The position numbers were made by a program, and so were the translations under genes. A stretch of 64,000 nt of DNA from Palsa-1447 sp964509885 (GTDB lineage: Bacteria; Verrucomicrobiota; Verrucomicrobiia; Opitutales; Opitutaceae), in contig CAZDZL010000015.1 of the NCBI GenBank assembly GCA_964509885.1, forward strand, positions 9,817 to 73,816, in the 5' to 3' direction. A model generated the notes under the pieces. That model was given only the letters and a program-made list of their open reading frames with translations. It did no database searches and was not told where the DNA came from. This document shows, piece after piece, positions 46,262 through 55,820 of this stretch (position 1 is its first letter; each line of letters begins with the position of its first letter).

Positions 46262-47437
46262 CTAGGCGCGCCTGAACGAGGCGACAAAGTATCCGTCGCC
46301 GTCGTGCGACTGCGGCAGGAGGGTGTTTCCCGGGAGAAGGGCCTCGAATCCGGCCGCTTCATTCAGGAATGCCTGCGCCACCGCGGCGTTCTCGCTCCGG
46401 CAGAGGGAGCAGGTCGCGTAGACGAGCCGGCCCCCCGTTCTGACCCGCCCCGCGTTCTCCCTGAGGAGGCGCAGCTGGAGGGCCGCCGCGGAGGCGACGC
46501 CTTCCGGGGTCGTCACCCACTTGAGGTGGGGGGCGCGCCTCCAGGTGCCCGTCCCCGTGCAGGGCGCGTCGACCAGGACCGCGTCGAATCCGCTGGGGGG
46601 ATCGGAGGGGTCGCCGATCGCCACGCGTCCTGAGAGACCCGAGCGGGCCGCGCGCACCGAGAGCTCGTCGAGCGCCGACCGCCTCGTGTCCCGGGCCGTG
46701 ACACGGCCCCCGGGGCCGACCAGCGAGGCCAGCTGGAGCGTCTTTCCCCCGGCGCCCGCGCAGGCGTCGAGCCAGCGCTCCCCGGCCCCGACGCCGGCCA
46801 GGGCGAGAATCCTCTGGGAGCCGACGTCCTGGATCTCCACCTTGCCTGAGGCGTACGCCCCCGTGGCCGACACGTCCGCGCCGTGCGGCAACCGGACGGC
46901 GCCGGCAACGAGGTCGCTTGGGCGCCAGGCCCATCCCCGGGCGTCGAATTCCGCGAGGACGGGGCTAGGGTCGTCCGCCTGGAGGCGCAGCCAGAGAGGC
47001 GCCCGCTCAAGGAGCGCGTCGCGAAGCGGGGCCGAGAATGCCTCGGGGCACTCGGCGCGAAACCAGTGGGGAGTGAGCGCCTCCGCGTCGCAGGCGAGGA
47101 CCCGGGCCTTCTCGTCCGCCGCGGCGGGGACCTCGGGCAGGCCGGCGGCGACCTCGCCCCGGAAGGGCTGCACGGCGGGGATGTCGCCGGCGAGCCACGC
47201 GGCGCGCCGGGCCGCCTCGTCGGGGTCCGTGTCGATAAAGGGCGCGATCCAGGGCAGGTAGCGCAGGGTCGTGTAGACCAGCTCGCGGTAGAGGCGGCGG
47301 TCGCGCGACCCGAGGCGCCGGTCCCCGCCCAGCATCGACTCGATGCGCGCCGGCAGCCCCGCGTCGCTCCCCCAGTGCGGGCGCAAGCGCCGGAGCATCT
47401 CGGCGAGCGTGCGCGTCTGGCTGCCGGCGCGGCTCAC
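46262..47437 (-). CDS. RsmB/NOP2-family 16S rRNA (cytosine-C5) methyltransferase
   Basis: About 391 aa using a GTG at 47437, just before the first conserved segment (SQTRTLAEMLRRLRPHW). An N-terminal NusB-like helical domain precedes the methyltransferase domain. The SAM-binding motif is WLDACAGAGGKTLQLASL; Cys293 lies in DAPCTGTG and Cys343 in YATCSLC, the two cysteines of the NOL1/NOP2/Sun mechanism. RsmB (C967) is the likeliest identity, but RsmF-type enzymes look similar. It follows lptD by 34 bp. Confidence 0.85.
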   Translation of the reverse strand: MSRAGSQTRTLAEMLRRLRPHWGSDAGLPARIESMLGGDRRLGSRDRRLYRELVYTTLRYLPWIAPFIDTDPDEAARRAAWLAGDIPAVQPFRGEVAAGLPEVPAAADEKARVLACDAEALTPHWFRAECPEAFSAPLRDALLERAPLWLRLQADDPSPVLAEFDARGWAWRPSDLVAGAVRLPHGADVSATGAYASGKVEIQDVGSQRILALAGVGAGERWLDACAGAGGKTLQLASLVGPGGRVTARDTRRSALDELSVRAARSGLSGRVAIGDPSDPPSGFDAVLVDAPCTGTGTWRRAPHLKWVTTPEGVASAAALQLRLLRENAGRVRTGGRLVYATCSLCRSENAAVAQAFLNEAAGFEALLPGNTLLPQSHDGDGYFVASFRRA

Positions 47438-47471
47438 GGGTGGGAAAGTGCGCCGGCTCCCGGGATGCCCC

Positions 47472-49631
47472 TCAGAACCGAAGGAGGTTGAGGTTAACCT
47501 CCAGGCCGAAGTGGCCCTGGTGGTCGTTGGGACCCTGCGAGAACACCACGGCGTACTGGACGATCCACGTGTTCGACACCCGCTGCGTGACGCCGTAGTA
47601 CTGGTCCACGAAGACGTGGTCCCTCGCGTCAAAGTCCCCGCGCACGAAGAGCTCGTAGCGCTCGTTCATCCGGGCCTTGGCCTCGTAGTGGTAGGTGTCC
47701 ACGCCGACGATCGGGTTGTAGCCCAGCCCGGGGACGAAGTAGCTGCCGTACCTGTCCGAGAGGTAGCCGACGCCGAACCCGGCCGACCACACCTCGCCCT
47801 CGCGGAAGGTGATCGTCGAGTCGATCGCGCGCTGGGCGGCCCGCCTCGTGGAGACGGTGTCCTCGACCTTGAGCTCCAGCCAGTGCGCGGGGGTCGCCAC
47901 CATGTCCAGGTGTATGTCCGAGAAGTCGGTCTGGCCCGGCGCGCGCTGGAAGAGGAAGTCCTCGTCGACGTCGAGGGAGAGCAGCTCGCGCGAGCCGTAG
48001 GTCTTGTCGCGCGTCTCGAGCGTGTTGTGCACGCCGAACCGGAGCACGTTCGCCGCCTGGAGCTGGTCGATGGCGCGCATGTCCCCGAGCTCCATCACCG
48101 GGAGGTAGTTGCTGAAGGTGCTGCGGTCAATCGGCGGTATGAAGGCCGCGTCCCTGTCGCCGTTGGGGATGTACCGGTAGCTCAGGACCGGGGTCATCAG
48201 GTGGCGCAGGCCGTCGATGTGCCAGAGCGGGTTCACGTAGTCGAACTCGGCGTTCATCTTCAGGTCCGCGTCGAAGCCGAGCTCGCCGAGGGCCCGGCCC
48301 GCGCCGCCGGGCTCGGCCGCGCCCTCGGTCTGCCAGTACTCGGTGTAGCGGCCGCCGGCGACCGGCGTGAAGTCAAAGATCCCCTTGAAGGAGAAGGGGC
48401 GCGAGAAGCCGAGGAAGGCGTCGAAGCGGTCGGCCTCCAGGTAGGCGCCCCCGGCGGGCGGGTTCTCCTCCAGGTGGGCGATTCCGGAATTGAACCTCGC
48501 GTAGATCCCCCCGCCGATGGCCGTCGGCACGACGTCAAAGCGTATCTCGGGGAGCTTCTGCTGGACCGGGTAGAATGAGTCGGGCTGGAAACGCGTGAAG
48601 GCGGAGGCGAAGAAGTTGGTGCCGGTGTAGACGGCCTCCAGCTCGTTGTCGGGCTCCTGGATCGGCACGAACTCCTTGGAGTGGAAGTCCCGGATCACCT
48701 CGGAATCCGTGGACCAGTTGACGTCGCCGGTAAGCGTGAACGCATCCGTGATCTGCTGGTCGTGGTGCCACTCCACGTAGGCGCGGCCGGCCGGCACAGG
48801 GTCGTTGAGGATGTCCGTGTAGCGCTTGCCGTAGTCGTAGATGTAGCCGGACCTCAGGTAGCCAACGGCCGAGTCGTCTCCCTTGGAGACATTGTAGGTC
48901 GCCGTAGGCCCCAGCATGAGGCCGCGGAAGGTGTAGAGCCCGAGGTCGGGGCCCACCGTCGCGCCCGGGACGATCGGGATGTTGAACGCCGAGTCGAGGT
49001 AGGCGCCCAGGTTGCGCCGGTAGCCCCCGTCGAACGAGACGTCCGCAAGGCTCACGTGGCGCGAGAGGTCCTGGCCCGCGCGCGAAACGGGGATGGGGCT
49101 GAAGCCCCCGATCCCGACGCTGCCGCCCAGCAGGCGCAGGTAGCGGCCCGGCGAGTAGGCGAGCGTCTTCGCCCGGATGGTCGGCTGCCAGCTGCCGGGC
49201 TCGCGGTAGGTCACGATGGCGTCGTGGACCACAACCTCCGTCCGGGTTCCCTCGGCGGAGGCCCCCTCAATGTAGTAGGGGAACCGCCCGACCCGCAGGT
49301 TCTTCGCGGTGAAGGTTCCCTTGGCCCCGTCGTAGGTCAGCGTGTCGGCGAGTATCCTGTCGCCGACCCGGGTCAGCACCACGTGGCCGACCGCCACGGC
49401 GACCTGGGTCCTGTGGTTGTAGTGGATCTCGTCCGCGGTCAGCAGGAGGTCGGGGTCCGTCAGCCTGCCGTTCGGCTTCGCGACCAGGTCGCCCGTGACA
49501 TAGTCGATCGAGATGCCGGCGTCGGCCGAGAGGTCGGCCCGGCCTTCGGGCGCCGCGGCCGCCTTGGGTTCGGCGCGGGCCGCCGCGGCGCACCCGGCGG
49601 CATAGGCGAGTAAAAGGGCGAGGCGGCGCAT
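47472..49631 (-). CDS. lptD: LptD/OstA-like outer-membrane LPS assembly protein
   Basis: About 719 aa from the ATG at 49631 (the GTG one codon earlier is also possible), with a signal peptide (LALLLAYAAGCAAAARAEP). An N-terminal OstA/LptA-like jellyroll (LLLTADEIHYNHRTQVAVAV, then ILADTLTYDGAKGTFTAKNL) leads into a long beta-barrel region with alternating aromatic strands and a C-terminal Phe (NLNLLRF). It should insert lipopolysaccharide into the outer leaflet. The expected disulfide cysteines of E. coli LptD are not evident, as in many other phyla. It diverges from ppc across 134 bp. Confidence 0.85.
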   Translation of the reverse strand: MRRLALLLAYAAGCAAAARAEPKAAAAPEGRADLSADAGISIDYVTGDLVAKPNGRLTDPDLLLTADEIHYNHRTQVAVAVGHVVLTRVGDRILADTLTYDGAKGTFTAKNLRVGRFPYYIEGASAEGTRTEVVVHDAIVTYREPGSWQPTIRAKTLAYSPGRYLRLLGGSVGIGGFSPIPVSRAGQDLSRHVSLADVSFDGGYRRNLGAYLDSAFNIPIVPGATVGPDLGLYTFRGLMLGPTATYNVSKGDDSAVGYLRSGYIYDYGKRYTDILNDPVPAGRAYVEWHHDQQITDAFTLTGDVNWSTDSEVIRDFHSKEFVPIQEPDNELEAVYTGTNFFASAFTRFQPDSFYPVQQKLPEIRFDVVPTAIGGGIYARFNSGIAHLEENPPAGGAYLEADRFDAFLGFSRPFSFKGIFDFTPVAGGRYTEYWQTEGAAEPGGAGRALGELGFDADLKMNAEFDYVNPLWHIDGLRHLMTPVLSYRYIPNGDRDAAFIPPIDRSTFSNYLPVMELGDMRAIDQLQAANVLRFGVHNTLETRDKTYGSRELLSLDVDEDFLFQRAPGQTDFSDIHLDMVATPAHWLELKVEDTVSTRRAAQRAIDSTITFREGEVWSAGFGVGYLSDRYGSYFVPGLGYNPIVGVDTYHYEAKARMNERYELFVRGDFDARDHVFVDQYYGVTQRVSNTWIVQYAVVFSQGPNDHQGHFGLEVNLNLLRF

Positions 49632-49765
49632 CACGCGCCGAAATCAAATGGGCCGGGATGCGGGCAAGCAAGCCTCTCAGCCTGCCAAAAATCGGCGCAA
49701 TATGCCGGGGATGGCGCACTTTTGGCTTCTTAGCCGGGCCGACCGACTCCATCTTTCCCTCACCC

Positions 49766-52531
49766 ATGCCGAGAAAGCGCCCCATCCGTATGTCCAAAGC
49801 CGTGCGCGACATGGCGCCGCTGCGCTCCGAGGTGCGCGCGCTCGGGGCGGCGCTCGGGCGCGTGATCACGCGGATCGAGGGCCGGGAGGCGTTCGACACG
49901 GTCGAGGCCCTGCGCAAGCTCGCCAAGGCGCGCCGCGCCGGCGACCAGGGCGCCGAGCGCCTGCTCGGCCAGGCGGTCGCCTCGCTCGACCCCCAGGCCG
50001 CGTTCAATCAGGCCATGGCCTTCACGCTTTACTTCGAGCTCGTCAACCTGGCCGAGGAGAACTTCCGGATCATCCTGCTTCGCCGCAGGCGCGCGGCCCG
50101 CGCGCTCGCCACGGACGAGGGCCGCCCCATCCGCGAGTCGATCGAGGCCGCGGTGATGGAGCTGAAGGCCGCCGGCGTCGAGGCCCCGGAGATGCAGGCC
50201 CTCGTGGACCGCCTCGGCATCGAGCTCGTCTTCACGGCGCACCCCACGGAGACCAAGCGGCGCACCCTCCTCGGCAAGCTCCAGCGCCTCTCGGGCATCC
50301 TGAGGACCCGCGCCCAGCCGGAATCCACGCCGGACAGCTCCCTCCTCGAGGAGGCGACCATCGAGCGCGAGATCGCCTCCCTCTGGCTCACGGACCGCAG
50401 CCGGACGGTGAAGCCCGGGGTCAAGGACGAGGCGCGCACGGGCCTGTGGTACTTTGACACGACGCTGATCGAGACGATGCCGCGCCTGCAGCTGGACATG
50501 GAGCGCGCCCTGGCCCGCCACTATCCCGGCGTCACGGCGCCGCGTCGCTGGCTCACGTTCGGCTCATGGATCGGCGGCGACCGCGACGGCAACCCGGAGG
50601 TGACCGCGATGACGACGGCGGACGTGCTCGTGCTTCACCGCCGCCTCGCGATCCAGAAGCTTCGCTCGACCGCGGGGGCGCTCAGCCACACGCTGACGGT
50701 GAGCGACCGGCGCGACGCGGTGGTGCCGGCCCTCAAGCGCGAGCTGCGCGAGGACCTTCACCTCTCGAAGCACCTGGAGGAGCTCGAGAAGCGCTATCCC
50801 CACGAGCCGTACCGGCTGCTCCTCGGCGTCCTGCACGAGCGCCTGGGCCAGGCGAGGGACGAGCTTCGCGACGGTCGCACGCTGATCGGTGGCGAGGTCG
50901 TCGGCTCCTGCCTCTCGCGGGCGACGGTGTCGGACACCTTTGACTCGATAAGGGCGGGCCTCGAGGCCGGCAGGGGCCGGATGCTCGCCGACGGCGACCT
51001 GGCCGCGGCGTCGATCCAGTTCGACGTCTTCGGCCTGCACACCGCCCGCCTCGACCTGCGGCAGCACTCCTCCTGGCACGAGTCCGCCGTCGCCGAGGTC
51101 CTGGGCCGGCCCGACTACGCGGGGCTCACGGAGGCGCAGAAGCAGGAGGTGCTGGTCGACGCCGTCGCCTCTGCGGTGCGGCTGCCGGCGGCCGACATCG
51201 CGCGCTTCTCGGCCGAGACACGCAACGTCGTCGACCCGCTCGTCCTGGCGCGCGAGGCCACCCTGGTCATTGGCCCGCAGGCCCTCGGCATCTACATCAT
51301 CAGCATGACAAACGGGGTGTCCGACATCCTCGAGGTCGAGCTGCTCCAGAAGATCGCCGGCTCGTCGCTCCCGATCGCGCCGCTCTTCGAGACGCTGGAC
51401 GACCTCGAGCGCGCCCCGGTCGTCCTCGAGGCGCTCTTCGCCCTGCCCGGGCGCCGGCATCCCCACCAGCACGTGATGCTCGGGTATTCGGACAGCAACA
51501 AGGACTGCGGCTACATCACCGCCAACTGGGCGCTCTTCAAGGCGCAGGAGTCGATCTCGAGCGTGTGCCGCGGGGCGGGCGTCGCCGTCACGCTCTTCCA
51601 CGGGAGGGGCGGGAGCATCGCCCGCGGCGGCGGCCCCGCGGCCAAGGCGATCCTCGCCCAGCCGGCGGGGCTGCGCGACGGCTCCATCCGCGTGACAGAG
51701 CAGGGAGAGGTGCTCTCGACCCGCTACCACGACCCGGACCTCGCGCACCGGATTCTGGAGCAGATGGCCTACGGCGTCATGCTCGGCATCCGCGCGGCTA
51801 GCGCCGGGGCCCCGGCCCCGCAGGAATGGCGCGACACCATGGAGGAGATGAGCCGCGCGGGGTTCGAGGCCTACAAGGCGCTCGTCCACGACGACCCCGA
51901 GTTCCTGGTCTTCTGGCGCCAGGCGACGCCGATCGACGAGATCAGCAACCTGAAGCTCGGCTCGCGTCCCACCTACCGCAGGGCGACGACGAGCGTCGGG
52001 GACCTGCGGGCGATCCCGTGGGTCTTCTCTTGGATGCAGAGCCGCTTCAACTTCCCCGGCTGGTTCGGCCTCGGCAGCGCGCTTCGGGCCGTGCTCAGGC
52101 GCGGGCCCAAGGAGCGGGAGCGCCTGCGGGCGATGCACGCGGGCTGGCCGTTCTTCCAGACCCTGATCGACAACGCGCAGCTCACCATGCGCAAGGCTGA
52201 CATGGGCATCGCGTCGCTGTACGCGGGGCTCGTCGAGGACCCCAAGATCCGCCGGCGCATGCTCGGGATCCTCTCCGCGGAGTTCGAGCGCACCGAAAAG
52301 GCCATCCTGGCCGTCACCGGACAGCGCCGCCTGCTCGGGCGCGAGCCCGTGCTCCTGCGCTCGGTCGACCTGCGCAACCCCTACATCGACCCCCTGAACT
52401 ACATCCAGGTGGACATGATGCGCCGGCTGAGGGCCAAGGAGCCGCTCGACGCGCGCGAGACCGAGGCGATCCACGCCGTGATCGAGCTCACGATAAACGG
52501 GATCAGCGGCGGCCTCAAGAACACGGGCTAG
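49766..52531 (+). CDS. ppc: phosphoenolpyruvate carboxylase
   Basis: About 921 aa from the ATG at 49766; an ATG eight codons later is also possible. It carboxylates PEP to oxaloacetate to refill the TCA cycle. Catalytic residues are in place: His159 in FTAHPTETKRR, Lys579 in YSDSNKDCGY, and His612 in FHGRGGSIARGGGP. The protein ends in the conserved C-terminus GISGGLKNTG, where family members have a similar GISAGMRNTG. It is followed by glgB on the same strand after about 60 bp. Confidence 0.97.
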   Translation: MPRKRPIRMSKAVRDMAPLRSEVRALGAALGRVITRIEGREAFDTVEALRKLAKARRAGDQGAERLLGQAVASLDPQAAFNQAMAFTLYFELVNLAEENFRIILLRRRRAARALATDEGRPIRESIEAAVMELKAAGVEAPEMQALVDRLGIELVFTAHPTETKRRTLLGKLQRLSGILRTRAQPESTPDSSLLEEATIEREIASLWLTDRSRTVKPGVKDEARTGLWYFDTTLIETMPRLQLDMERALARHYPGVTAPRRWLTFGSWIGGDRDGNPEVTAMTTADVLVLHRRLAIQKLRSTAGALSHTLTVSDRRDAVVPALKRELREDLHLSKHLEELEKRYPHEPYRLLLGVLHERLGQARDELRDGRTLIGGEVVGSCLSRATVSDTFDSIRAGLEAGRGRMLADGDLAAASIQFDVFGLHTARLDLRQHSSWHESAVAEVLGRPDYAGLTEAQKQEVLVDAVASAVRLPAADIARFSAETRNVVDPLVLAREATLVIGPQALGIYIISMTNGVSDILEVELLQKIAGSSLPIAPLFETLDDLERAPVVLEALFALPGRRHPHQHVMLGYSDSNKDCGYITANWALFKAQESISSVCRGAGVAVTLFHGRGGSIARGGGPAAKAILAQPAGLRDGSIRVTEQGEVLSTRYHDPDLAHRILEQMAYGVMLGIRAASAGAPAPQEWRDTMEEMSRAGFEAYKALVHDDPEFLVFWRQATPIDEISNLKLGSRPTYRRATTSVGDLRAIPWVFSWMQSRFNFPGWFGLGSALRAVLRRGPKERERLRAMHAGWPFFQTLIDNAQLTMRKADMGIASLYAGLVEDPKIRRRMLGILSAEFERTEKAILAVTGQRRLLGREPVLLRSVDLRNPYIDPLNYIQVDMMRRLRAKEPLDARETEAIHAVIELTINGISGGLKNTG

Positions 52532-52591
52532 GGCACGCTGCGGTTTAGGGTGGCGCGCGCCTGCCCCCCCGGGCAACATGGCCGCCCGCCA

Positions 52592-54814
52592 GTGATACTC
52601 CCAAAGCCCGACCTCGAGGCCCTGCTGAACGCCCGCCACGGATCGCCCCATTCCGTCCTGGGGATGCACCCGTGCACCCACCGCCGGAGCCGCGGCCTGG
52701 TCGTGCGGGCGTTCCTTCGCGACGCCGCGGCCTGCGACGTGGTGCTGACGGGGGCCGAGCCCCCTGCCGCCTTCCCCATGAAGCTCCTCGCGCCCGAGGG
52801 GCTGTTCGAGGTCTTCATCCCCAAGCGCTCCGAGGTGTGCGCGTACGAGCTGCGGGCCGTGTCGGCCGACGGCCGCTCGAGGCAGTTCAGGGATCCGTAC
52901 TGCTTCCTGCCCACGCTCGGTGACCAGGACCTCTACCTCTTCAACGAGGGCAACGAGCACCGGATCTACGACAAGCTGGGGGCCCACGCGCGGGACCTGG
53001 GCGGCACGCTCGGAGTCGCCTTCGCGGTGTGGGCGCCGTCGGCGTCCCGCGTGTCGGTCGTCGGCGACTTCAACGGCTGGGACGGGCGCTACCACCCGAT
53101 GCGCAGCCTCGGCGCCTCGGGCGTATGGGAGCTGTTCATCCCCGGGATCGCCGAGGGCACGCTCTACAAGTTCGAGCTGCGAGACCAGCAGGGCGGAATC
53201 CGGGTAAAGACCGACCCCTACGGGACCCGCTTCGAGGGGCCCCCCGGCAACGCGGCGATCACCTGCGACGTGGGCAATTTCCCGTGGTCGGACGGGGCCT
53301 GGATCGCCAGGCGGCGCGCCCAGGCCGGAAAGCCCGACTTCCCGGTCTCGATCTACGAGGTCCACCTGGGCTCCTGGCGCAGGAAGCCCGAGGAGGGCAA
53401 CCGCCCGCTCACCTACCGCGAGGCGGCCCCGCTCCTCGCCGACTACGCGACCGAGATGGGGTTCACCCACGTTGAGGTGATGCCGCTCGCGGAGCACCCC
53501 TTCGACGGCTCCTGGGGATACCAGGTGACGGGCTTCTACGCGCCGACCCACAGGTTCGGCTCGCCGTCGGACTTTGCCTGGTTCGTGGACCACCTGCACG
53601 GCCGCGGGATCGGCGTCATCCTGGACTGGGTGCCCGCGCATTTTCCCAAGGACGCGTTCGCGCTCGCCGAGTTCGACGGGACGCACCTCTACGAGCACGC
53701 CGACCCGAGGCAGGGGGCGCACATGGACTGGGGCACGCTCATCTTCAACTACGGCCGCAACGAGGTGCGCTGCTTCCTGGTCGCCAACGCGCTTGCCTGG
53801 ATCGAGCGCTATCATTTGGACGGCCTGCGGGTCGACGCGGTCGCCTCCATGCTCTACCTCGACTATTCGAGGGGGGCGGGGGAGTGGGTCCCGAACCGCT
53901 ACGGCGGCCGCGAGAACCTCGAGGCCATCGCCTTCCTGCGCGGCGTGAACGACCTCGTGCACCACTACCACCCCGGGGCCCTCATGATCGCCGAGGAGAG
54001 CACGTCCTTCCCCGGCGTCACACGGCCGACCTCCGAGGGGGGGCTCGGCTTCGACTACAAGTGGAACATGGGGTGGATGCACGACACGCTGGAGTATTTC
54101 TCGAAGGAGCCCATCTACCGCCGCTTCCACCAGAACGACCTGACGTTCGGCATGCTCTACCAGTACGCGGAGCGCTTCGTCTCGGTCTTCTCGCACGACG
54201 AGGTCGTCCACGGCAAGGCGTCGATGCTCTACAAGATGGGCGGCTGGCACATCCCGGAGAAGGCGGCCAACCTGCGCTCCCTCTACGCCCACATGTGGGC
54301 CTATCCGGGGAAGAAGCTGCTGTTCATGGGCGGCGAGTTCGGCCAGGCGCAGGAATGGAACCACGCCTCGAGCCTCGACTGGCACCTACTCCAGTACATG
54401 GACCACGAGGGGATACGCAGGCTGGTGGGCGACCTGAACCGGCTGTACGCCGCGGAGCCTGCCCTCGGTGCGAACGACTTCAACCCGCACGGGTTCCACT
54501 GGATCAGCTGCCTTGACGCCGGCGCCAACCTGATCGCCTACCTGCGGACGGACCCGAGCGAGGAGACGCTCTTCGCCGTGGTCGGGCATTTCGGCGGGGC
54601 CGTGCGCAGCTACAGGATCGGCGTCCCGCGCAGGGGCTGGTGGCGCGAGGTGATCAACTCGAACAGCGAGTACTACGGCGGCTCCGGCCTCGGAAACGAC
54701 GGCGGGCGGGCGACGGGCGACGACCCGAGGGACGGCTACACGCAGTCGCTGGAGCTCACGCTTCCCCCGCTTACGACAATGATTTTCAAATGGACGCTCT
54801 CCGGCCAGCCCTGA
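52592..54814 (+). CDS. glgB: 1,4-alpha-glucan branching enzyme
   Basis: About 740 aa from the GTG at 52592; another GTG 14 codons earlier (52550) is possible. It makes alpha-1,6 branches in glycogen. An N-terminal domain (LLNARHGSPHSVLGMHP) and a CBM48 domain (GVAFAVWAPSASRVSVVGDF) precede the GH13 barrel. Catalytic residues are Asp415 in GLRVDAVASML, Glu468 in MIAEEST and Asp536 in SHDEVVHGK. The C-terminal beta domain is complete. It lies about 100 bp upstream of the ParA cassette. Confidence 0.95.
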   Translation: MILPKPDLEALLNARHGSPHSVLGMHPCTHRRSRGLVVRAFLRDAAACDVVLTGAEPPAAFPMKLLAPEGLFEVFIPKRSEVCAYELRAVSADGRSRQFRDPYCFLPTLGDQDLYLFNEGNEHRIYDKLGAHARDLGGTLGVAFAVWAPSASRVSVVGDFNGWDGRYHPMRSLGASGVWELFIPGIAEGTLYKFELRDQQGGIRVKTDPYGTRFEGPPGNAAITCDVGNFPWSDGAWIARRRAQAGKPDFPVSIYEVHLGSWRRKPEEGNRPLTYREAAPLLADYATEMGFTHVEVMPLAEHPFDGSWGYQVTGFYAPTHRFGSPSDFAWFVDHLHGRGIGVILDWVPAHFPKDAFALAEFDGTHLYEHADPRQGAHMDWGTLIFNYGRNEVRCFLVANALAWIERYHLDGLRVDAVASMLYLDYSRGAGEWVPNRYGGRENLEAIAFLRGVNDLVHHYHPGALMIAEESTSFPGVTRPTSEGGLGFDYKWNMGWMHDTLEYFSKEPIYRRFHQNDLTFGMLYQYAERFVSVFSHDEVVHGKASMLYKMGGWHIPEKAANLRSLYAHMWAYPGKKLLFMGGEFGQAQEWNHASSLDWHLLQYMDHEGIRRLVGDLNRLYAAEPALGANDFNPHGFHWISCLDAGANLIAYLRTDPSEETLFAVVGHFGGAVRSYRIGVPRRGWWREVINSNSEYYGGSGLGNDGGRATGDDPRDGYTQSLELTLPPLTTMIFKWTLSGQP

Positions 54815-54915
54815 GACCGTGAAAAGTGCGTAATTACCGGGCCGTTTTTGACTCGCGGCTTGTCCTGTGACGGCGCACATTGTTGTCTGTCAATGGACAT
54901 ATACGCAACCCACTC

Positions 54916-55809
54916 ATGGCGCGGAAAATAAGCTTCATCAACTACAAGGGCGGAGTCGGCAAGACATCGCTGATCGTGAACACCGCCGCCGCGTTGGCGA
55001 AGATGGGCAAGCGCGTGCTCCTCTTTGACCTGGACACGCAGTCGAACGCGAGCATCTGGCTCCTCAGGCTCGAGCGATGGAACAAGCTCAACGCGACAGG
55101 CGAGGGCTCGATCTACTCTATTTTCGATCCGGGCAAGGTGCACATCAAGGACCTCGTGATCAAGGACGCGGTCGAGGGCAAGGCCGGCGAGAAGCTGCTC
55201 CCGGGGCTGGACCTCGTTCCGACGACCTTCAACCTGGTCGACCTCGAGGCCGAGTACACCGGGGACCCGAAGAGGCCCGCGTACCTCGTGTTCTGCGAGC
55301 AGGTCGCGATGCTCGAGGCGAACTACGACTTCATCCTCTTCGACTGCCCGCCCAACATCCTGCGCGCGTCGCAGTGCGGCGTCTTCACCTCGAACGAGAT
55401 CTATGTCCCGTCGAATCCCGACGCGCTGAGCTTGATCGGCTTCACGCTCCTGGTCGACAAGCTCCAGAAGTTCCACGCCATCTCGGCGAGCTTCAGGAAG
55501 GCCTCCATGGGACCCCCGGCGTCGGTGCAGGGCATCATCTTCAACTCGATCCGCACCGGAGTCGACATCGAGGTCCCCAAGATGAGGATGCAGCTCCGTC
55601 TGAACCAGTTCCGGGCGGCGAAGCGCGCGGCTTCGACCGCGAAGATCTTCAACACGCAGATCCGGGACGCCATGGTGGTGCGCCGCTCGGTCGCGCTCGG
55701 CCTGCCGGTCATCCTCGTGGGCGCGGATTCCGCGGACGCGACGGACTCCGTCACGAACGATTACCGCAAGCTCGCGACCGAGATTTCGCAGCACGAACCC
55801 GCACCGTAA
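54916..55809 (+). CDS. ParA/Soj-like partitioning ATPase
   Basis: A 297-aa ATPase from the ATG at 54916. The deviant Walker A motif with signature lysine is complete (YKGGVGKTS, Lys11 and Lys16), followed by VLLFDLDTQSN (Walker A' region) and FILFDCPPNI (Walker B). There is no N-terminal HTH, so it is the short ParA/MinD-like type, and no ParB gene or parS-like repeat lies nearby. Instead two unrecognised genes follow at 11 and 24 bp. In other systems such orphan ParAs position plasmids, chemosensory arrays or microcompartments through a small adaptor. Confidence 0.88.
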   Translation: MARKISFINYKGGVGKTSLIVNTAAALAKMGKRVLLFDLDTQSNASIWLLRLERWNKLNATGEGSIYSIFDPGKVHIKDLVIKDAVEGKAGEKLLPGLDLVPTTFNLVDLEAEYTGDPKRPAYLVFCEQVAMLEANYDFILFDCPPNILRASQCGVFTSNEIYVPSNPDALSLIGFTLLVDKLQKFHAISASFRKASMGPPASVQGIIFNSIRTGVDIEVPKMRMQLRLNQFRAAKRAASTAKIFNTQIRDAMVVRRSVALGLPVILVGADSADATDSVTNDYRKLATEISQHEPAP

Positions 55810-55820
55810 CTGAAGAGAAG

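Noticed and set aside
52550..52591. Earlier GTG start for glgB
   Set aside because: The 14 extra codons are Pro/Gly/Arg-rich and unlike GlgB N-termini. It remains possible but less likely than 52592.
50564..54385. Open frame of about 1,270 codons on the minus strand
   Set aside because: Antisense shadow of ppc and glgB, with low-complexity translation and no motifs.
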